64,000 bases of DNA from contig NZ_JAAORA010000006.1 of the NCBI RefSeq assembly GCF_011601315.1, positions 48,369 through 112,368 on the forward strand, given 5' to 3'. The position numbers and the translations under genes were made by a program. The stretch comes from Candidatus Chlorobium masyuteum (GTDB taxonomy: Bacteria; Bacteroidota; Chlorobiia; Chlorobiales; Chlorobiaceae). Of the stretch, positions 8,901 to 17,728 are shown piece after piece (the stretch's first letter is position 1; each line of letters begins with the position of its first letter). Below the pieces are notes generated by a model, which worked only from the letters and a program-made list of their open reading frames with translations, ran no database searches and was not told where the DNA came from.

Positions 8901-9764
8901 TCATGACAGCTCTGCATGTGTATCGATTTTTTCAAATCTGTTGTAGGCAAAGGTGATGCCGATGGCAAAAAGCATTGCCCCGACACCGAGAAGCACAGCA
9001 ATGTAGGGCGGAGCGGTAAGTGCGAGCCGTACAACCACCGTGGCCACGGCAAACCCGGAGTTACGAAATACAATCTGATAGTTTGAACTGTAGCGGAGCG
9101 AAACCAGTACCAGCAGCACATCGCTGAAAACAAGAATCGTGTAGAAGAGTGCAAAAAAATCAAATACAGGCTCCCCGCCCAGATAAAGGAGCGCATCGGC
9201 AATACCCATTCCGCTGAAAATGCAGAGAAGCAGCAGGGATACTAATTTTTTGGAGGAGATAAACTCGGTTGTAACGGCGATGCTTTGATTCAATACGCGG
9301 TGTTTCTGGAGTTTGTAATAGAGTCCGAGCAGGAGAAAGAGCAAAAGCGCGCCGCCGGCATAGGAGAGGATATGCATAACCGGTTCCGGGGCCTCTGCCC
9401 ATATAAGCGGCTCTTTAAAGTAGATGATCTCCTTGAACGAGTGCCGCAGCAGAATCAGTGAAAGAATCTCGAACTGTTTGCCGACCGAATCTGAAACCGA
9501 GTTCGCAAGGCTGAATACCAGGGCAAGTACTTCAATGGCAAGCAGCATGGAAAAGGCAATATTGATGGCATAATAGTGGCTTGTGGGCAGAACTGAGGCT
9601 ACGGCATCCGGAAGCCATCCCTGACGGCGAAGCTCGATCAGGAGAAGTGCTCCGAGAAACGTGACAATCAGGAGGTTGGCCGCTGCCCGTTCGGTGCGCT
9701 TGTGCTCCCAGAAGTGCTCCAGGCTGTCAAAGAGAATGTCAACCCGATTCAGAATTGTGATCAT
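8901..9764 (-). CDS. Polytopic membrane protein of unknown function
   Basis: This protein has about 287 residues, with roughly seven hydrophobic segments starting at residue 30 and a short soluble N-terminus (DILFDSLEHFWEHKRTERAA). Conserved-looking polar residues sit between helices, such as EILSLILLRHSFKEIIYF. I do not recognise the family. The start ATG at 9764 is chosen because GGGAGAGGGGG lies directly upstream; the open frame extends nine codons further but without a ribosome binding site. It is a single gene, divergent from the chlorosome-protein gene at 10127. Confidence 0.75.
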   Translation of the reverse strand: MITILNRVDILFDSLEHFWEHKRTERAAANLLIVTFLGALLLIELRRQGWLPDAVASVLPTSHYYAINIAFSMLLAIEVLALVFSLANSVSDSVGKQFEILSLILLRHSFKEIIYFKEPLIWAEAPEPVMHILSYAGGALLLFLLLGLYYKLQKHRVLNQSIAVTTEFISSKKLVSLLLLCIFSGMGIADALLYLGGEPVFDFFALFYTILVFSDVLLVLVSLRYSSNYQIVFRNSGFAVATVVVRLALTAPPYIAVLLGVGAMLFAIGITFAYNRFEKIDTHAELS

Positions 9765-10126
9765 GCCCCCTCTCCCTGTTTGTTGAATCAATCGGTAACG
9801 CCCCGTCTCATTACCCCCTTACCTCATACCCCTGGATGGCAGCTTCAGTACTGCTAAAAATATCGATAACGCTTTGGCTGTTCCCCTGACCCTCCATTGC
9901 ACTACAAATAATCGGCAGATAACGGTGTATCGAGAAATAATCAGTGAAGAAATAAACCAGCTTTTCGCCGCCAAAACAACACAACCATTGCAAGCCGGAA
10001 GATCATTTATACTATATTTACCCTTATGGCTGCAGGGCGCTTTTTTTTCAGGGAGCTGCCGGCAGTTTTACACCATTTTTTTTTACCGGTACAACTCACC
10101 TCATAAACATAAACAACCCTTCAATT
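9765..10126. other. Intergenic region upstream of the chlorosome gene
   Basis: This is 360 bases between divergent genes. It holds a T-rich tract just before 10127 (TTTTTTTTTACCGG) and a TATACTATATTT segment near 10010 that could belong to a promoter for the chlorosome gene. A 60-codon minus-strand open frame at 9811-9993 starts with TTG and has no ribosome binding site, so I do not call it a gene. Confidence 0.5.
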
Positions 10127-10354
10127 ATGGCAAACGAAAACGGCGGCGTCTTTTCCGACCTCTTTAATGCATTCGGCGCTCTGGTACAGAGTCTTGCTGA
10201 CACCCTGACCAGCAGCGTATCTTCTGCATCGACGGTCGTCCAGTCATGCACAGAGCTCTGTGTCAACATCGTCACAAACACGGCCAACACTGCCCTGCAG
10301 CTTGTCCAGAATGTAGCAAACGGCATCTCTTCGGCCATCACACCGAAAAAGTAA
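10127..10354 (+). CDS. Chlorosome envelope protein, CsmB/CsmF family
   Basis: This 75-residue protein would sit in the lipid monolayer envelope of the chlorosome, the light-harvesting organelle of green sulfur bacteria. The sequence starts MANENGGVFSDLFNAFG and ends in a long amphipathic region (TALQLVQNVANGIS, SAITPKK). It is rich in Ala, Val, Asn, Ser and Thr and has no charged residues in the middle, the pattern of the CsmB/CsmF pair. I cannot separate CsmB from CsmF by eye. Two Cys residues in CTELC are notable. The gene is monocistronic with its own terminator, as expected for an abundant structural protein. No clear ribosome binding site precedes the ATG. Confidence 0.72.
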   Translation: MANENGGVFSDLFNAFGALVQSLADTLTSSVSSASTVVQSCTELCVNIVTNTANTALQLVQNVANGISSAITPKK

Positions 10355-10371
10355 GCACGTTCACGATGCCA

Positions 10372-10407
10372 ACAAGCGCCCTTTTCCTCACGGTTCAGGG
10401 CGTTTGT
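10372..10407 (+). terminator. Rho-independent terminator after the chlorosome gene
   Basis: An 11-bp stem (ACAAGCGCCCT with AGGGCGTTTGT, one G-T pair) and a 14-base loop are followed by CTTTTTG. It lies 18 bases after the stop codon. Confidence 0.85.
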
Positions 10408-10596
10408 CTTTTTGCGGCGCATAGCGCATTGTTCATATCGTTCTGCACGCTCTCTTATGCGCTAAAACCCACCCCTTCTGCATCCCCTTGAGCCCCGCTT
10501 CAATGTATCATGATATCGGCCGAAGCACGGGAACCTTTGCCCGCTTTGGAAGGTACTCTTTGTAGAGAAGGATAAACAATACAAAGACTCCCCTTT

Positions 10597-11355
10597 ATGA
10601 AGCAAGCGATCCTTGAAGCAAGCCGCTCGTTCCTCAAAGACACTATCCGTCAGCAGGTCGATTTCTCCCAAACCGATCAGAACCGCCGGATTCCACCCCC
10701 GCCAATTGAAAAACCCTGCGGACAGGATGTTCATCCCATAGAGCTTCCGAAAATCGGGAGCCTGAAGGATATCGGCAATATCGACCTCAAAACTGCTATC
10801 GGGCGCCGCGAAAGCTGCCGCACCTACAGCGATCTCCCCCTCTCCCTTGAGGAGCTCTCCTTCCTGCTCTGGGCTACCCAGGGAATAAAGCTCAAACTCG
10901 ATGCAGGCCATGCCCTGAGGACGGTCCCCTCAGCAGGATGCCGCCACGCTTTTGAAACCCTGCTCTGCATATTGAACGTAACCGGTCTTGAAAAAGGGAT
11001 CTACCGCTACCAGCCCGTTGAACACCAGCTCATCCTGGAACAGCAGGTTGAACACCTGGAAGAGAGGGTAACGAGAGCCGCGCTCGGCCAGCCATTCCCC
11101 GGAGATGCCGCCGTCACCTTCATCTGGACAGTCATCCCCTATCGCATGGAGTGGCGATATGGTCTGGCCGCCCACAAGGTCATTGCCCTTGACGCCGGTC
11201 ACGTCTGCCAGAACCTCTACCTGGCATGCGAGGCAATCAACGCCGGAACCTGCGCCATTGCAGCCTACGACCAGGAGGGAATGGACCGGCTGCTGCATAT
11301 TGACGGAGAGGAAGAGTTCACCATCTACCTCGCCCCGGTTGGAAAGAAACGGTAA
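10597..11355 (+). CDS. SagB/ThcOx-type nitroreductase-fold oxidoreductase
   Basis: This is an FMN-dependent oxidoreductase of the nitroreductase superfamily, 252 residues. It shows the SagB-type block GRRESCRTYSD near residue 70, the segment LSLEELSFLLWATQGI, then RTVPSAGCRHAFET. The C-terminal half has the flavin-site regions ALDAGHVCQNLYLACEAI and GTCAIAAYDQ. SagB enzymes oxidise azolines in peptide toxins, but no cyclodehydratase or precursor-peptide gene is nearby. A stand-alone housekeeping redox role is therefore as likely. The gene ends 2 bases before the end of the convergent 11357 gene. Confidence 0.8.
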   Translation: MKQAILEASRSFLKDTIRQQVDFSQTDQNRRIPPPPIEKPCGQDVHPIELPKIGSLKDIGNIDLKTAIGRRESCRTYSDLPLSLEELSFLLWATQGIKLKLDAGHALRTVPSAGCRHAFETLLCILNVTGLEKGIYRYQPVEHQLILEQQVEHLEERVTRAALGQPFPGDAAVTFIWTVIPYRMEWRYGLAAHKVIALDAGHVCQNLYLACEAINAGTCAIAAYDQEGMDRLLHIDGEEEFTIYLAPVGKKR

Positions 11356-11356
11356 C

Positions 11357-12235
11357 TCAAGGCATCGCTGCGAACACTTCAAGCTCCCTTTTCAGGGGTG
11401 AACCTTCGCAGAAGGTGCACTCCATGCGCTTCCATGCCGGAAGCACATCATGCTCGATCCACTGCCAGCGGTGGCGGGAATCGGTAACACTTTTCATGCC
11501 GGTCAGGGTTTCGAAATAACCCGAATAGGTTGAAAATGAGGCTCTGACTCCTCCGGAAAAATCAAGCTCGCTGCCGAAGGAGATTAAAATCCTCCCCTGC
11601 TGGCTGATAGCATCAAAAATCGGCTGCAATGTCGAGATCTGTTCATGGCGCAACAAAAGCACATTGCCCTCCCAGATGAGTGCGTGCGCCCGCTCCTCGT
11701 CAACTCCACGGCGAATCAGCTGATCACCCTCATCAATCAGCCTGAAGCCCTCAAAGAGAAACTCCTGCTCCTTCAGGCCGCAGCATTTTTCCAGGGCACC
11801 AAACCCGCTTTCAAGAAAAAGTGCATGGGCCCACCCGATATCGGCAAAGATATTGTTGTTGCCGAGCCGCAGCTGATCAAGATCGGCAAGAAAAAACTGC
11901 TGAGCGGCAACCGAATGCATAAAGGATGGAATAAAGAGCAGGTTGTTGAAGGTGTTCTGCAACAGTTTGCCCGCATCAAATGAGGAGAGGCCTCCTTCTT
12001 GCTCATCGGTGTTCTCTCTATGTTCCGGAGCATGAAGCAGCTCGCAAACCCCAAGAGCCACACCGACCTGCCGCGAGGCAAAAGCAGCCATGCCGCTCCA
12101 CTTGAAGAGCTCCGGCTTCTCAAGATACCAGCGGGCATAGTGCGCGGTGATGGCCCGGTTGCGATCCGCTATCTTGTCGAGCGGCGGAAGCCGGTGTTCA
12201 AGCAGTTCAATCCACTCCTCTTTTGATCGGGCCAT
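11357..12235 (-). CDS. Hypothetical protein, weakly DUF2515-like
   Basis: This soluble 292-residue protein is mostly helical. The N-terminal part (ITAHYARWYLEKPELFKWSGMAAFASRQVG) recalls DUF2515, in which a Tyr/Trp-rich helix is followed by a PEL-x-W segment and an ASRxVG motif. This is only a resemblance by eye. A later acidic helix contains GVDEERAHALIWEGN. Cys residues (ECTFCEG) occur near the C-terminus. Single gene; convergent with the SagB-type gene, with only one base between the stops. Confidence 0.65.
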   Translation of the reverse strand: MARSKEEWIELLEHRLPPLDKIADRNRAITAHYARWYLEKPELFKWSGMAAFASRQVGVALGVCELLHAPEHRENTDEQEGGLSSFDAGKLLQNTFNNLLFIPSFMHSVAAQQFFLADLDQLRLGNNNIFADIGWAHALFLESGFGALEKCCGLKEQEFLFEGFRLIDEGDQLIRRGVDEERAHALIWEGNVLLLRHEQISTLQPIFDAISQQGRILISFGSELDFSGGVRASFSTYSGYFETLTGMKSVTDSRHRWQWIEHDVLPAWKRMECTFCEGSPLKRELEVFAAMP

Positions 12236-12397
12236 AGTATTGCAGTCTGGTTCAATGAAGGATATGCTCTCAGCATTCTAAACAGAGAAGAGCGCCGAAT
12301 AATTTACCTCGCAATAAAATTGGCAAAAAAAACGGCAGCCCGATAGAGTACCGGACCAACGAAGCAATCATCACGCGAAGTAAATTTATAGCGCAGC

Positions 12398-13099
12398 TTA
12401 TACGACCGCTCCGAAAATCCTCCCCACCCCCGCCGTCAACCCCATGGCAAGTGCACCCCAAAAGGCAACACGGAGAGCTCCTTTCAGAAGCGATGCCCCG
12501 CCTGCCCAGGCTGCCATTCCACCCAGAAACACAAGGGAGACCAGCGCGGTTGCGGAGGTAACTTCGGCGATATATGGTGCCGGGGCAAGCAGAGCTGCGC
12601 CTATCGGGATAACCGCACCGGCAACAAACGAGAGTGCGGAGGAGAGTGCCGCCTGGATCGGCCGTGCCCGCAGGGTATCGGTAATGCCGAGCTCATCACG
12701 GGCATGTGCTCCGAGAGCATCCTTCTGCATCAGACTCACCGCCACGCGCAGTGCCAGCGGCTCTTCAAGTCCGCGACTCACATAGATAGCGGTCAGCTCC
12801 TCCAGTTCATGCTCCGGATCCTCCGCCAGCTCGCGCTTTTCGCGTGCAATATCGGCCTCCTCGGTGTCGGCCTGCGACTGAACCGATACATACTCCCCCG
12901 CTGCCATCGACATGGCTCCGGCGACAAGACCAGCTACCCCGGTCAACAAAATACTCTGCTCGGAGGAGCCTGCAGCAGCTACGCCTATCAAGAGACTTGC
13001 TGTCGAGATGGTGCCGTCATTTGCCCCAAGCACGGCAGCGCGAAGCCAGCCGATTCGATCCGAGCGGTGTGACTCCCTGTGAATAAATGACATAGTCAA
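12398..13099 (-). CDS. VIT1/CCC1-family metal transporter
   Basis: This 233-residue membrane protein is of the vacuolar iron transporter family, which moves Fe2+ or Mn2+ out of the cytoplasm. The first helix carries the family motif LGANDGTISTASLLIG, the second GVAGLVAGAMSMAAGEYVS, and a charged cytoplasmic loop follows (ADIAREKRELAEDPEHELEE) where the family binds metal through Glu residues. Three C-terminal hydrophobic segments complete the five-helix plan. The start could be MTM or the third residue. The gene stands alone; no metal regulator is adjacent. Confidence 0.9.
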   Translation of the reverse strand: MTMSFIHRESHRSDRIGWLRAAVLGANDGTISTASLLIGVAAAGSSEQSILLTGVAGLVAGAMSMAAGEYVSVQSQADTEEADIAREKRELAEDPEHELEELTAIYVSRGLEEPLALRVAVSLMQKDALGAHARDELGITDTLRARPIQAALSSALSFVAGAVIPIGAALLAPAPYIAEVTSATALVSLVFLGGMAAWAGGASLLKGALRVAFWGALAMGLTAGVGRIFGAVV

Positions 13100-13118
13100 G
13101 ATCTCCGGTTATGACTGT

Positions 13119-13949
13119 TTACGGAAATAGTGCAAAAATTCGGGCTGGTGAGCCGGTGCCATCCTTTATCAGCATCGGCATAACATAGAGCATTGCGCCC
13201 TTTTCGGGCAATCGGTCAAGGGAGGCAATATTTTCAATCGCGAGTTTATCGGCCGCAAAACAGATCCGGTGCACCTGAAAGTCCTTTGAGTCGCCGGGAT
13301 CAATGCTCGGTGTATCGAGCCCTATCCCCTTGATCTTACGCTCTTTGACAAGAAACGTAGCAACCTCGGGCGAAAAGCCCGGAAAGCTAAGCTCCGAAAG
13401 AGCCGAGGCTCCTGTTTTCAGGGTTCCAAGCACCAGTTTCCGGTCGGGATAGTATTTCGTATCCATGCCGGTGTACATGAGTACCCATGCATGCTCCGGC
13501 AGGCGGCCATGTCTGGCCTCCCATTTCAAAACATCGTTTACCGTCAGCCGGTATGCCCTGTTCTTCATACATGCGGCAACAACATCAATTTTAACCGCCG
13601 GACCGATCCATTCGTCAAGCGCAATGCTGTCAATGGTCCGGCCTTTTTCTGCAAAATGTACGGGGGCATCAACATGGGTGCCGCCGTGCTCGGCAGCTCC
13701 ATAGTTATTGGAGGCATACCACCACCCGCCCGGAGTAACCTTCCAATCCAGTTTGGTCAGGCTAAAGGGCTCGGCGGTCGGCCAGTAGATGGTATTTTCG
13801 TCAAACGGATAGGTCATGTCAAGCAGTTTTTCACCCGAAGGTGCAACCGCATGGGGTGACGCGACAGAGGGAGTTCCGCCAAGCAGCATGACTGAAAAAA
13901 GAACCGGAAGTGTATACTTCCTGAAATCGCTGAAATTGAGCATAGCCAT
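13119..13949 (-). CDS. Exported cyclase-family hydrolase (kynurenine formamidase-like)
   Basis: This metal-dependent amidohydrolase-like protein belongs to the cyclase family. The metal motif is seen as EHGGTHVDAPVHF near residue 95, with a second His-rich or Asp-containing region and GIGLDTPSIDPG downstream. An N-terminal signal peptide (YTLPVLFSVMLLGGTPSVAS) indicates export, unusual for tryptophan-pathway formamidases, so the natural substrate is open. A strong AGGGAGGTG ribosome binding site overlaps the first Met codons; I use ATG at 13949. No tryptophan-catabolism gene is nearby. Confidence 0.85.
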   Translation of the reverse strand: MAMLNFSDFRKYTLPVLFSVMLLGGTPSVASPHAVAPSGEKLLDMTYPFDENTIYWPTAEPFSLTKLDWKVTPGGWWYASNNYGAAEHGGTHVDAPVHFAEKGRTIDSIALDEWIGPAVKIDVVAACMKNRAYRLTVNDVLKWEARHGRLPEHAWVLMYTGMDTKYYPDRKLVLGTLKTGASALSELSFPGFSPEVATFLVKERKIKGIGLDTPSIDPGDSKDFQVHRICFAADKLAIENIASLDRLPEKGAMLYVMPMLIKDGTGSPARIFALFP

Positions 13950-14167
13950 CATCACCTCCCTGTTTAGCCGTTCAGCCGGGAACTGCGCTGTACATACAAG
14001 TTACAAAAATGCGATCGGAGAATCTCATGCCGTACTCTCCTCAATAAAGCTCCCCGCAATGCTCTGCTCAGCTGTCATCTACCGTACACTTGCAATTTTA
14101 CTTTGCTTCTCACTGCATTCATGCTATAATTCAAAAAACAATCGCATCCAAAACTATCCACTGCCCC

Positions 14168-14734
14168 ATGAAGAACAGACCATTACGAACACTTGCCCTC
14201 ATTTTCGGGCTTCTTGCCACCCTGCTCCCTCTCTCTGTTTACGGTGCACCGGCACTGGATCGTGCAAACTCCATCTACCTTGACCTTCCATCCGGACGGG
14301 TTGTCATCCGATTGCTTCCCGATCTCGCCCCCCGCCATGTAGCCCGCATCAAGGAGCTTACCCGTAAAGGGTTTTATGACGGACTCTCCTTCCACCGTGT
14401 TATTCCCGGATTTATGGCCCAGACCGGCGATCCGCAGGGCGACGGTTCAGGCGGTTCCGGACAGCAGCTTAAAGCGGAATTTTCTCGACAGCAGCATATC
14501 CGTGGCACCGTCTCCATGGCCCGCGCTTCTGATCCGAACAGCGGCGACAGTCAGTTTTTCATCTGCTTTGCACCGGCACCCTTCCTCGACGGGCAGTACA
14601 CAATATGGGGGCAGGTTGTATCAGGAATGGAGTTTGTCGACAAGGTCAGGGCCGGTTCGCAATTCAACAATGGCATGGTCTCCAATCCTACCAGAATCGT
14701 GAGGATGAGGGTCGCCTCGGATGTTAAACCGTGA
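14168..14734 (+). CDS. Periplasmic peptidyl-prolyl cis-trans isomerase (cyclophilin)
   Basis: This 188-residue cyclophilin catalyses proline isomerisation during protein folding. A signal peptide (residues 5-25, ending SVYGA) sends it to the periplasm. Cyclophilin motifs are FYDGLSFHRVIPGFMAQTG, then GTVSMARASDPNSGDSQFF and FLDGQYTIWGQV; the catalytic Arg is in FHRV. ATG at 14168 is chosen because the signal peptide begins there; the open frame extends upstream without a sensible N-terminus. The human-type drug-binding Trp is replaced in this bacterial form. Single gene, convergent with 14842. Confidence 0.93.
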   Translation: MKNRPLRTLALIFGLLATLLPLSVYGAPALDRANSIYLDLPSGRVVIRLLPDLAPRHVARIKELTRKGFYDGLSFHRVIPGFMAQTGDPQGDGSGGSGQQLKAEFSRQQHIRGTVSMARASDPNSGDSQFFICFAPAPFLDGQYTIWGQVVSGMEFVDKVRAGSQFNNGMVSNPTRIVRMRVASDVKP

Positions 14735-14841
14735 GTTTGAGTAATGGGAAAGGAACTTGCGGGATGAAGCAGTAAAAGCAATCGAGAAGAGAGTCAGCGA
14801 GGCTTGTAATCCGGAGGGAGGGGTGCGCACTCTTTGTAGCC

Positions 14842-15090
14842 TTACTCTACGGCGATATAATCAGTTGCTTTTGACGGGTCCTCAATTACCGGCAGTCCGA
14901 AAAACAGCTCCACTCCGCCAACACGTTTGGGCGCGGTCACCTTTTTGCTGAAATCGTCCCGTATCCGCTTCATCAGTTCAGGATGAACCGTTACGGATAC
15001 GGGATTTTTGATGGCACGAAATCCATAAAACATTGCGGCTATAATCTTTTCACGAAAAAAATCTCCACCCACCTCATACTTCGTCTCCAT
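14842..15090 (-). CDS. Small hypothetical protein
   Basis: This unrecognised soluble protein has 82 residues and starts at ATG 15090, directly behind a strong AGGGAGG ribosome binding site with seven-base spacing class. That site makes it likely to be real and sets the start; the longer open frame upstream overlaps a neighbouring gene. It contains a basic helix (PELMKRIRDDFSKKV) and ends in TDYIAVE. It follows the PPOX-family gene by 64 bases on the same strand and may be co-transcribed. No function is proposed. Confidence 0.65.
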   Translation of the reverse strand: METKYEVGGDFFREKIIAAMFYGFRAIKNPVSVTVHPELMKRIRDDFSKKVTAPKRVGGVELFFGLPVIEDPSKATDYIAVE

Positions 15091-15154
15091 AAGCCTCCCT
15101 GTTAAATTTTTCGAGGAATATAACTGATTCCCGACTAAAACAGCATCTCCCAGC

Positions 15155-15667
15155 TCACGGCACCTCTTTTGTTGAACTCCATATCTGGCGGGCAGCATAC
15201 CCCTCAAGCTTGAGCCCCATGGAGAGCATCTCTACACGGTCGGGTATTACCTCAATCATCTTGCCGAACCAGTGTTCAGCCCACACCTGGGGACGACCAA
15301 AAAGGTTGAACGCCTCGTTAAAACCGGGATCCTCCTTGCCGAGCAGCCTCGCATGAGCGCTTATCTGCAGGCCGGTGATATCCTGTATCTCATCGGAGAA
15401 CTCCGCTTTCGGATCGAAGATACCAACGCTGACGCTCGGGTTTTGCATGATGTTGCCGAGCTTGAGACCTGGTTCGCCGGCCATGTAGAGGGTGAACCCC
15501 TTTGAGCGAAAGAGAATGGGTGTTGAACGCGGCTCATTGTCACGGCTGGTAGAAAGCACGCAGAGGCGCCGGGAGGCGAGAAACTTCAGGATACGCGCTT
15601 CAAGCTCTTCGGGTGCAAGCAGCCTTTCGACTTTTTTTGTAAAGATTTCGGGAACCTGTTCACTCAT
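15155..15667 (-). CDS. Pyridoxamine 5'-phosphate oxidase-family flavoprotein
   Basis: This 170-residue protein has the split-barrel fold that binds FMN or a related cofactor. Visible family elements are FLASRRLCVLSTS near residue 30, then RSTPILFRSKGFTLYMAG, a strand SVSVGIF, and ISAHARLLG. Members range from PNPOx to haem- or F420-binding enzymes. The exact cofactor and substrate cannot be read here, and true PdxH active-site residues are not evident. It heads a possible two-gene unit with 14842-15090. Confidence 0.8.
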   Translation of the reverse strand: MSEQVPEIFTKKVERLLAPEELEARILKFLASRRLCVLSTSRDNEPRSTPILFRSKGFTLYMAGEPGLKLGNIMQNPSVSVGIFDPKAEFSDEIQDITGLQISAHARLLGKEDPGFNEAFNLFGRPQVWAEHWFGKMIEVIPDRVEMLSMGLKLEGYAARQIWSSTKEVP

Positions 15668-15871
15668 CTCCGCTCCTCGGTTGTGAAGGTTGAAAATGCC
15701 TCTCCTCTATCATGAAGATCACTAAATTCCGCGATTATACGCAAGATTTTTTAGCTCCGCTCCCGGATGAGGAGCATCAATATTTGAACATCCGCCCTGC
15801 ACCCCGTACATTGATTATACAGTGTTCTGTGCAATAGTGCACGCTATTAACGGTAATCAAGGAGAAAATCC

Positions 15872-16339
15872 ATGAGTAGGAACGCTAACACGGAGTTGCT
15901 TGAATCCGCCAGAAAGAAGTTTGCGAGATTCAGGGAGCTCAGCAATGAGTTCGGTGAGGAGATGGCATGGGAGACGATGCTCGAAGGGTTCCCCGAGCTG
16001 CAGAAGGAGCGCATGGGGCCGCTGCTTGCACTGCCAACCCTCATAGACGGGTTCCGGAAGTCCATCCCCATCTTTAATGCAATCGGTATGGATATGGTAG
16101 CCGTGGACATCTCAAACCGGGGTATCGATGCTGCCCTTGAAATACAGAAGGTCTGCCCCTACCTGGAAGCTGGCAATGAGTTCGGGTTCGATATACCCTG
16201 CCATGTGATCTGCGAGCTTGATATGGAGGCAACCCGCAGGGCTTTCCCGGAAATGGAGGGAGAGATCCTCAGCCGTCAGGCATACGGTAGCCCGGTCTGC
16301 ATCTTCAAATACGAACGTCCGGCAAAACAGGAGAGTTAA
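15872..16339 (+). CDS. ATC-hydrolase-like small protein
   Basis: This soluble 155-residue protein has a helical N-terminal half (LLESARKKFARFRELSNEFG) and a C-terminal alpha/beta part with FGFDIPCHVICELDMEA. The C-terminal arrangement, with Cys residues and a DMEAT-R helix, resembles the L-2-amino-thiazoline-4-carboxylate hydrolase-like family, but this is a weak assignment by eye. An AAGGAG ribosome binding site precedes the ATG. The sterol-desaturase-like gene follows 118 bases later on the same strand. Confidence 0.6.
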   Translation: MSRNANTELLESARKKFARFRELSNEFGEEMAWETMLEGFPELQKERMGPLLALPTLIDGFRKSIPIFNAIGMDMVAVDISNRGIDAALEIQKVCPYLEAGNEFGFDIPCHVICELDMEATRRAFPEMEGEILSRQAYGSPVCIFKYERPAKQES

Positions 16340-16457
16340 GCTCTGCTCCAACAACCATGCAGGCTTTTGGAGGGCTCCAGACCATGCTTGCTCTCACTCG
16401 GATCGGAGTGGAGCAGGAGATAATGCGGGCTGGAGATCCACACTCTTTATTTTCATC

Positions 16458-17258
16458 ATGAACAGCATGGCAGAAATCTTCTCCATACCCGACCTCCACA
16501 TACTTGCTTACGGCACCACCATTGCCTGCGGAGTGCTCTTCTGGATCATCGAAGGGCTCAAGCCCTTCTTCTCCACTGTGCAGAAGCGCGCCCTCCATGC
16601 CAGGCTCAACCTTTCTTTAGCCGCCCTGAACCTCTTGATCCTCCTCCCTTCGGGTTTCCTCATGGCATTCATGCTGGAGTGGTCGAAAAGCCTCTGGCCG
16701 GGTATCGGGATGCTGAACCTTCCACCCGCTCCAGAAGCGATCCTGATCATCCTGCTTATCGACCTGTGGATGTACCTCTGGCATCGTCTCAACCATGAAA
16801 CAAGAATGCTCTGGCGCTTCCACTCCGTACACCACAGCGATGCCACCCTCGATGTTACGTCGAGCTGGCGCTTCCACTGGATGGAGATCCTCTTCTCGGA
16901 GCTGCTGCGCCTCCCCCTTTTCATGCTGATGGGGGCGGGTATCGAACACCTGCTGCTCTACTCGCTCCTCATGACACCGGTCATCGAATTCCACCACAGC
17001 AACCTCTCCATTCCGCCCGCACTGGATCGTCTGGCCCGGCTCATCATCCCGTCCCCTATGATGCACCGCCTGCATCACTCGAAGCTCATGAGCGAACACA
17101 ACACCAATTACGGCAGCATGCTCTCCCTTTGGGACCGTCTGTTCGGCAGCTTCCTCGTGAAAGAGAATCTCGACAATCTTCAAGTCGGACTCGACGGTGA
17201 AAGCGATTCCCGGAATCAGCAGCTCTTCGCCCTGCTCCAGAGGCCGTTCCGTTCGTAG
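16458..17258 (+). CDS. Sterol desaturase/fatty acid hydroxylase-family membrane enzyme
   Basis: This integral membrane di-iron oxygenase-like protein has about 266 residues. The His clusters of the family are all present: WHRLNH near residue 110, HSVHHSD, EFHHSN and MHRLHHSK. Four or five hydrophobic segments surround them. Such enzymes hydroxylate or desaturate lipids, sterols or carotenoids, and need O2; that is notable in an anaerobe, where the role may be different or tied to trace oxygen. ATG at 16458 starts the first helix region, with M4 (16467) as an alternative. The substrate is unknown. Confidence 0.87.
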   Translation: MNSMAEIFSIPDLHILAYGTTIACGVLFWIIEGLKPFFSTVQKRALHARLNLSLAALNLLILLPSGFLMAFMLEWSKSLWPGIGMLNLPPAPEAILIILLIDLWMYLWHRLNHETRMLWRFHSVHHSDATLDVTSSWRFHWMEILFSELLRLPLFMLMGAGIEHLLLYSLLMTPVIEFHHSNLSIPPALDRLARLIIPSPMMHRLHHSKLMSEHNTNYGSMLSLWDRLFGSFLVKENLDNLQVGLDGESDSRNQQLFALLQRPFRS

Positions 17259-17263
17259 CAAGA

Positions 17264-17728
17264 CTACCGTCGCTCTTCAACCATCATACCCCAGATCGGA
17301 TCGTAGCGGTGGATATCATCCGTCACACCCCCTGCATTAATGACCGTCCTTCCCTCATTATACCATCGAAAGATGCCGCCCCGAAGGTTACGCAAGCTTC
17401 TGGCCCCCGCTTTCAGGCACACGCTCTCAACCCGCTCAAGCAGATCCGAACTGCGCTGGCCAACCGAACAGTATACGACAGTGTTACGACCCGCTACAAG
17501 GAAGGCGTAGCGATCCTCGAAAGCTTCCAGAGTGATATCCTGATCAAGACGGAGGGCGGTCGCGATATGACTCATTTCATACTCCTCTATGGTGCGGGTG
17601 TCAAACAGTAACGGCGGAGCTGATCCGGCAAGCATAGCCGCCAGTTCATCACTCTTCAGGTGTTCAACCCGGTGTGTCCGCTCAATGAAGGTGATGGCTC
17701 TGTCGAGCAGCCAGTCAGGACCAAACAT
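17264..17728 (-). CDS. Rhodanese-like domain protein
   Basis: This 154-residue protein carries a single rhodanese domain, which transfers or binds sulfane sulfur. The probable active-site loop is [11 protein letters not shown], with Cys as the sulfur carrier, and the family start [16 protein letters not shown] is clear. ATG at 17728 follows a strong AGGAGAGGAGG ribosome binding site and overlaps the end of the exonuclease gene by 14 bases, so the two are co-translated. In a sulfur-oxidising phototroph this could serve sulfur trafficking, but nothing adjacent confirms it. Confidence 0.88.
   Translation of the reverse strand: MFGPDWLLDRAITFIERTHRVEHLKSDELAAMLAGSAPPLLFDTRTIEEYEMSHIATALRLDQDITLEAFEDRYAFLVAGRNTVVYCSVGQRSSDLLERVESVCLKAGARSLRNLRGGIFRWYNEGRTVINAGGVTDDIHRYDPIWGMMVEERR

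Noticed and set aside
9811..9993. Sixty-codon minus-strand frame before the chlorosome gene
   Set aside because: It begins with TTG, has no ribosome binding site and no relative; only its length suggests a gene.
16508..17261. Minus-strand frames opposite the sterol-desaturase-like gene
   Set aside because: They overlap a gene with four His motifs and have no motifs of their own.
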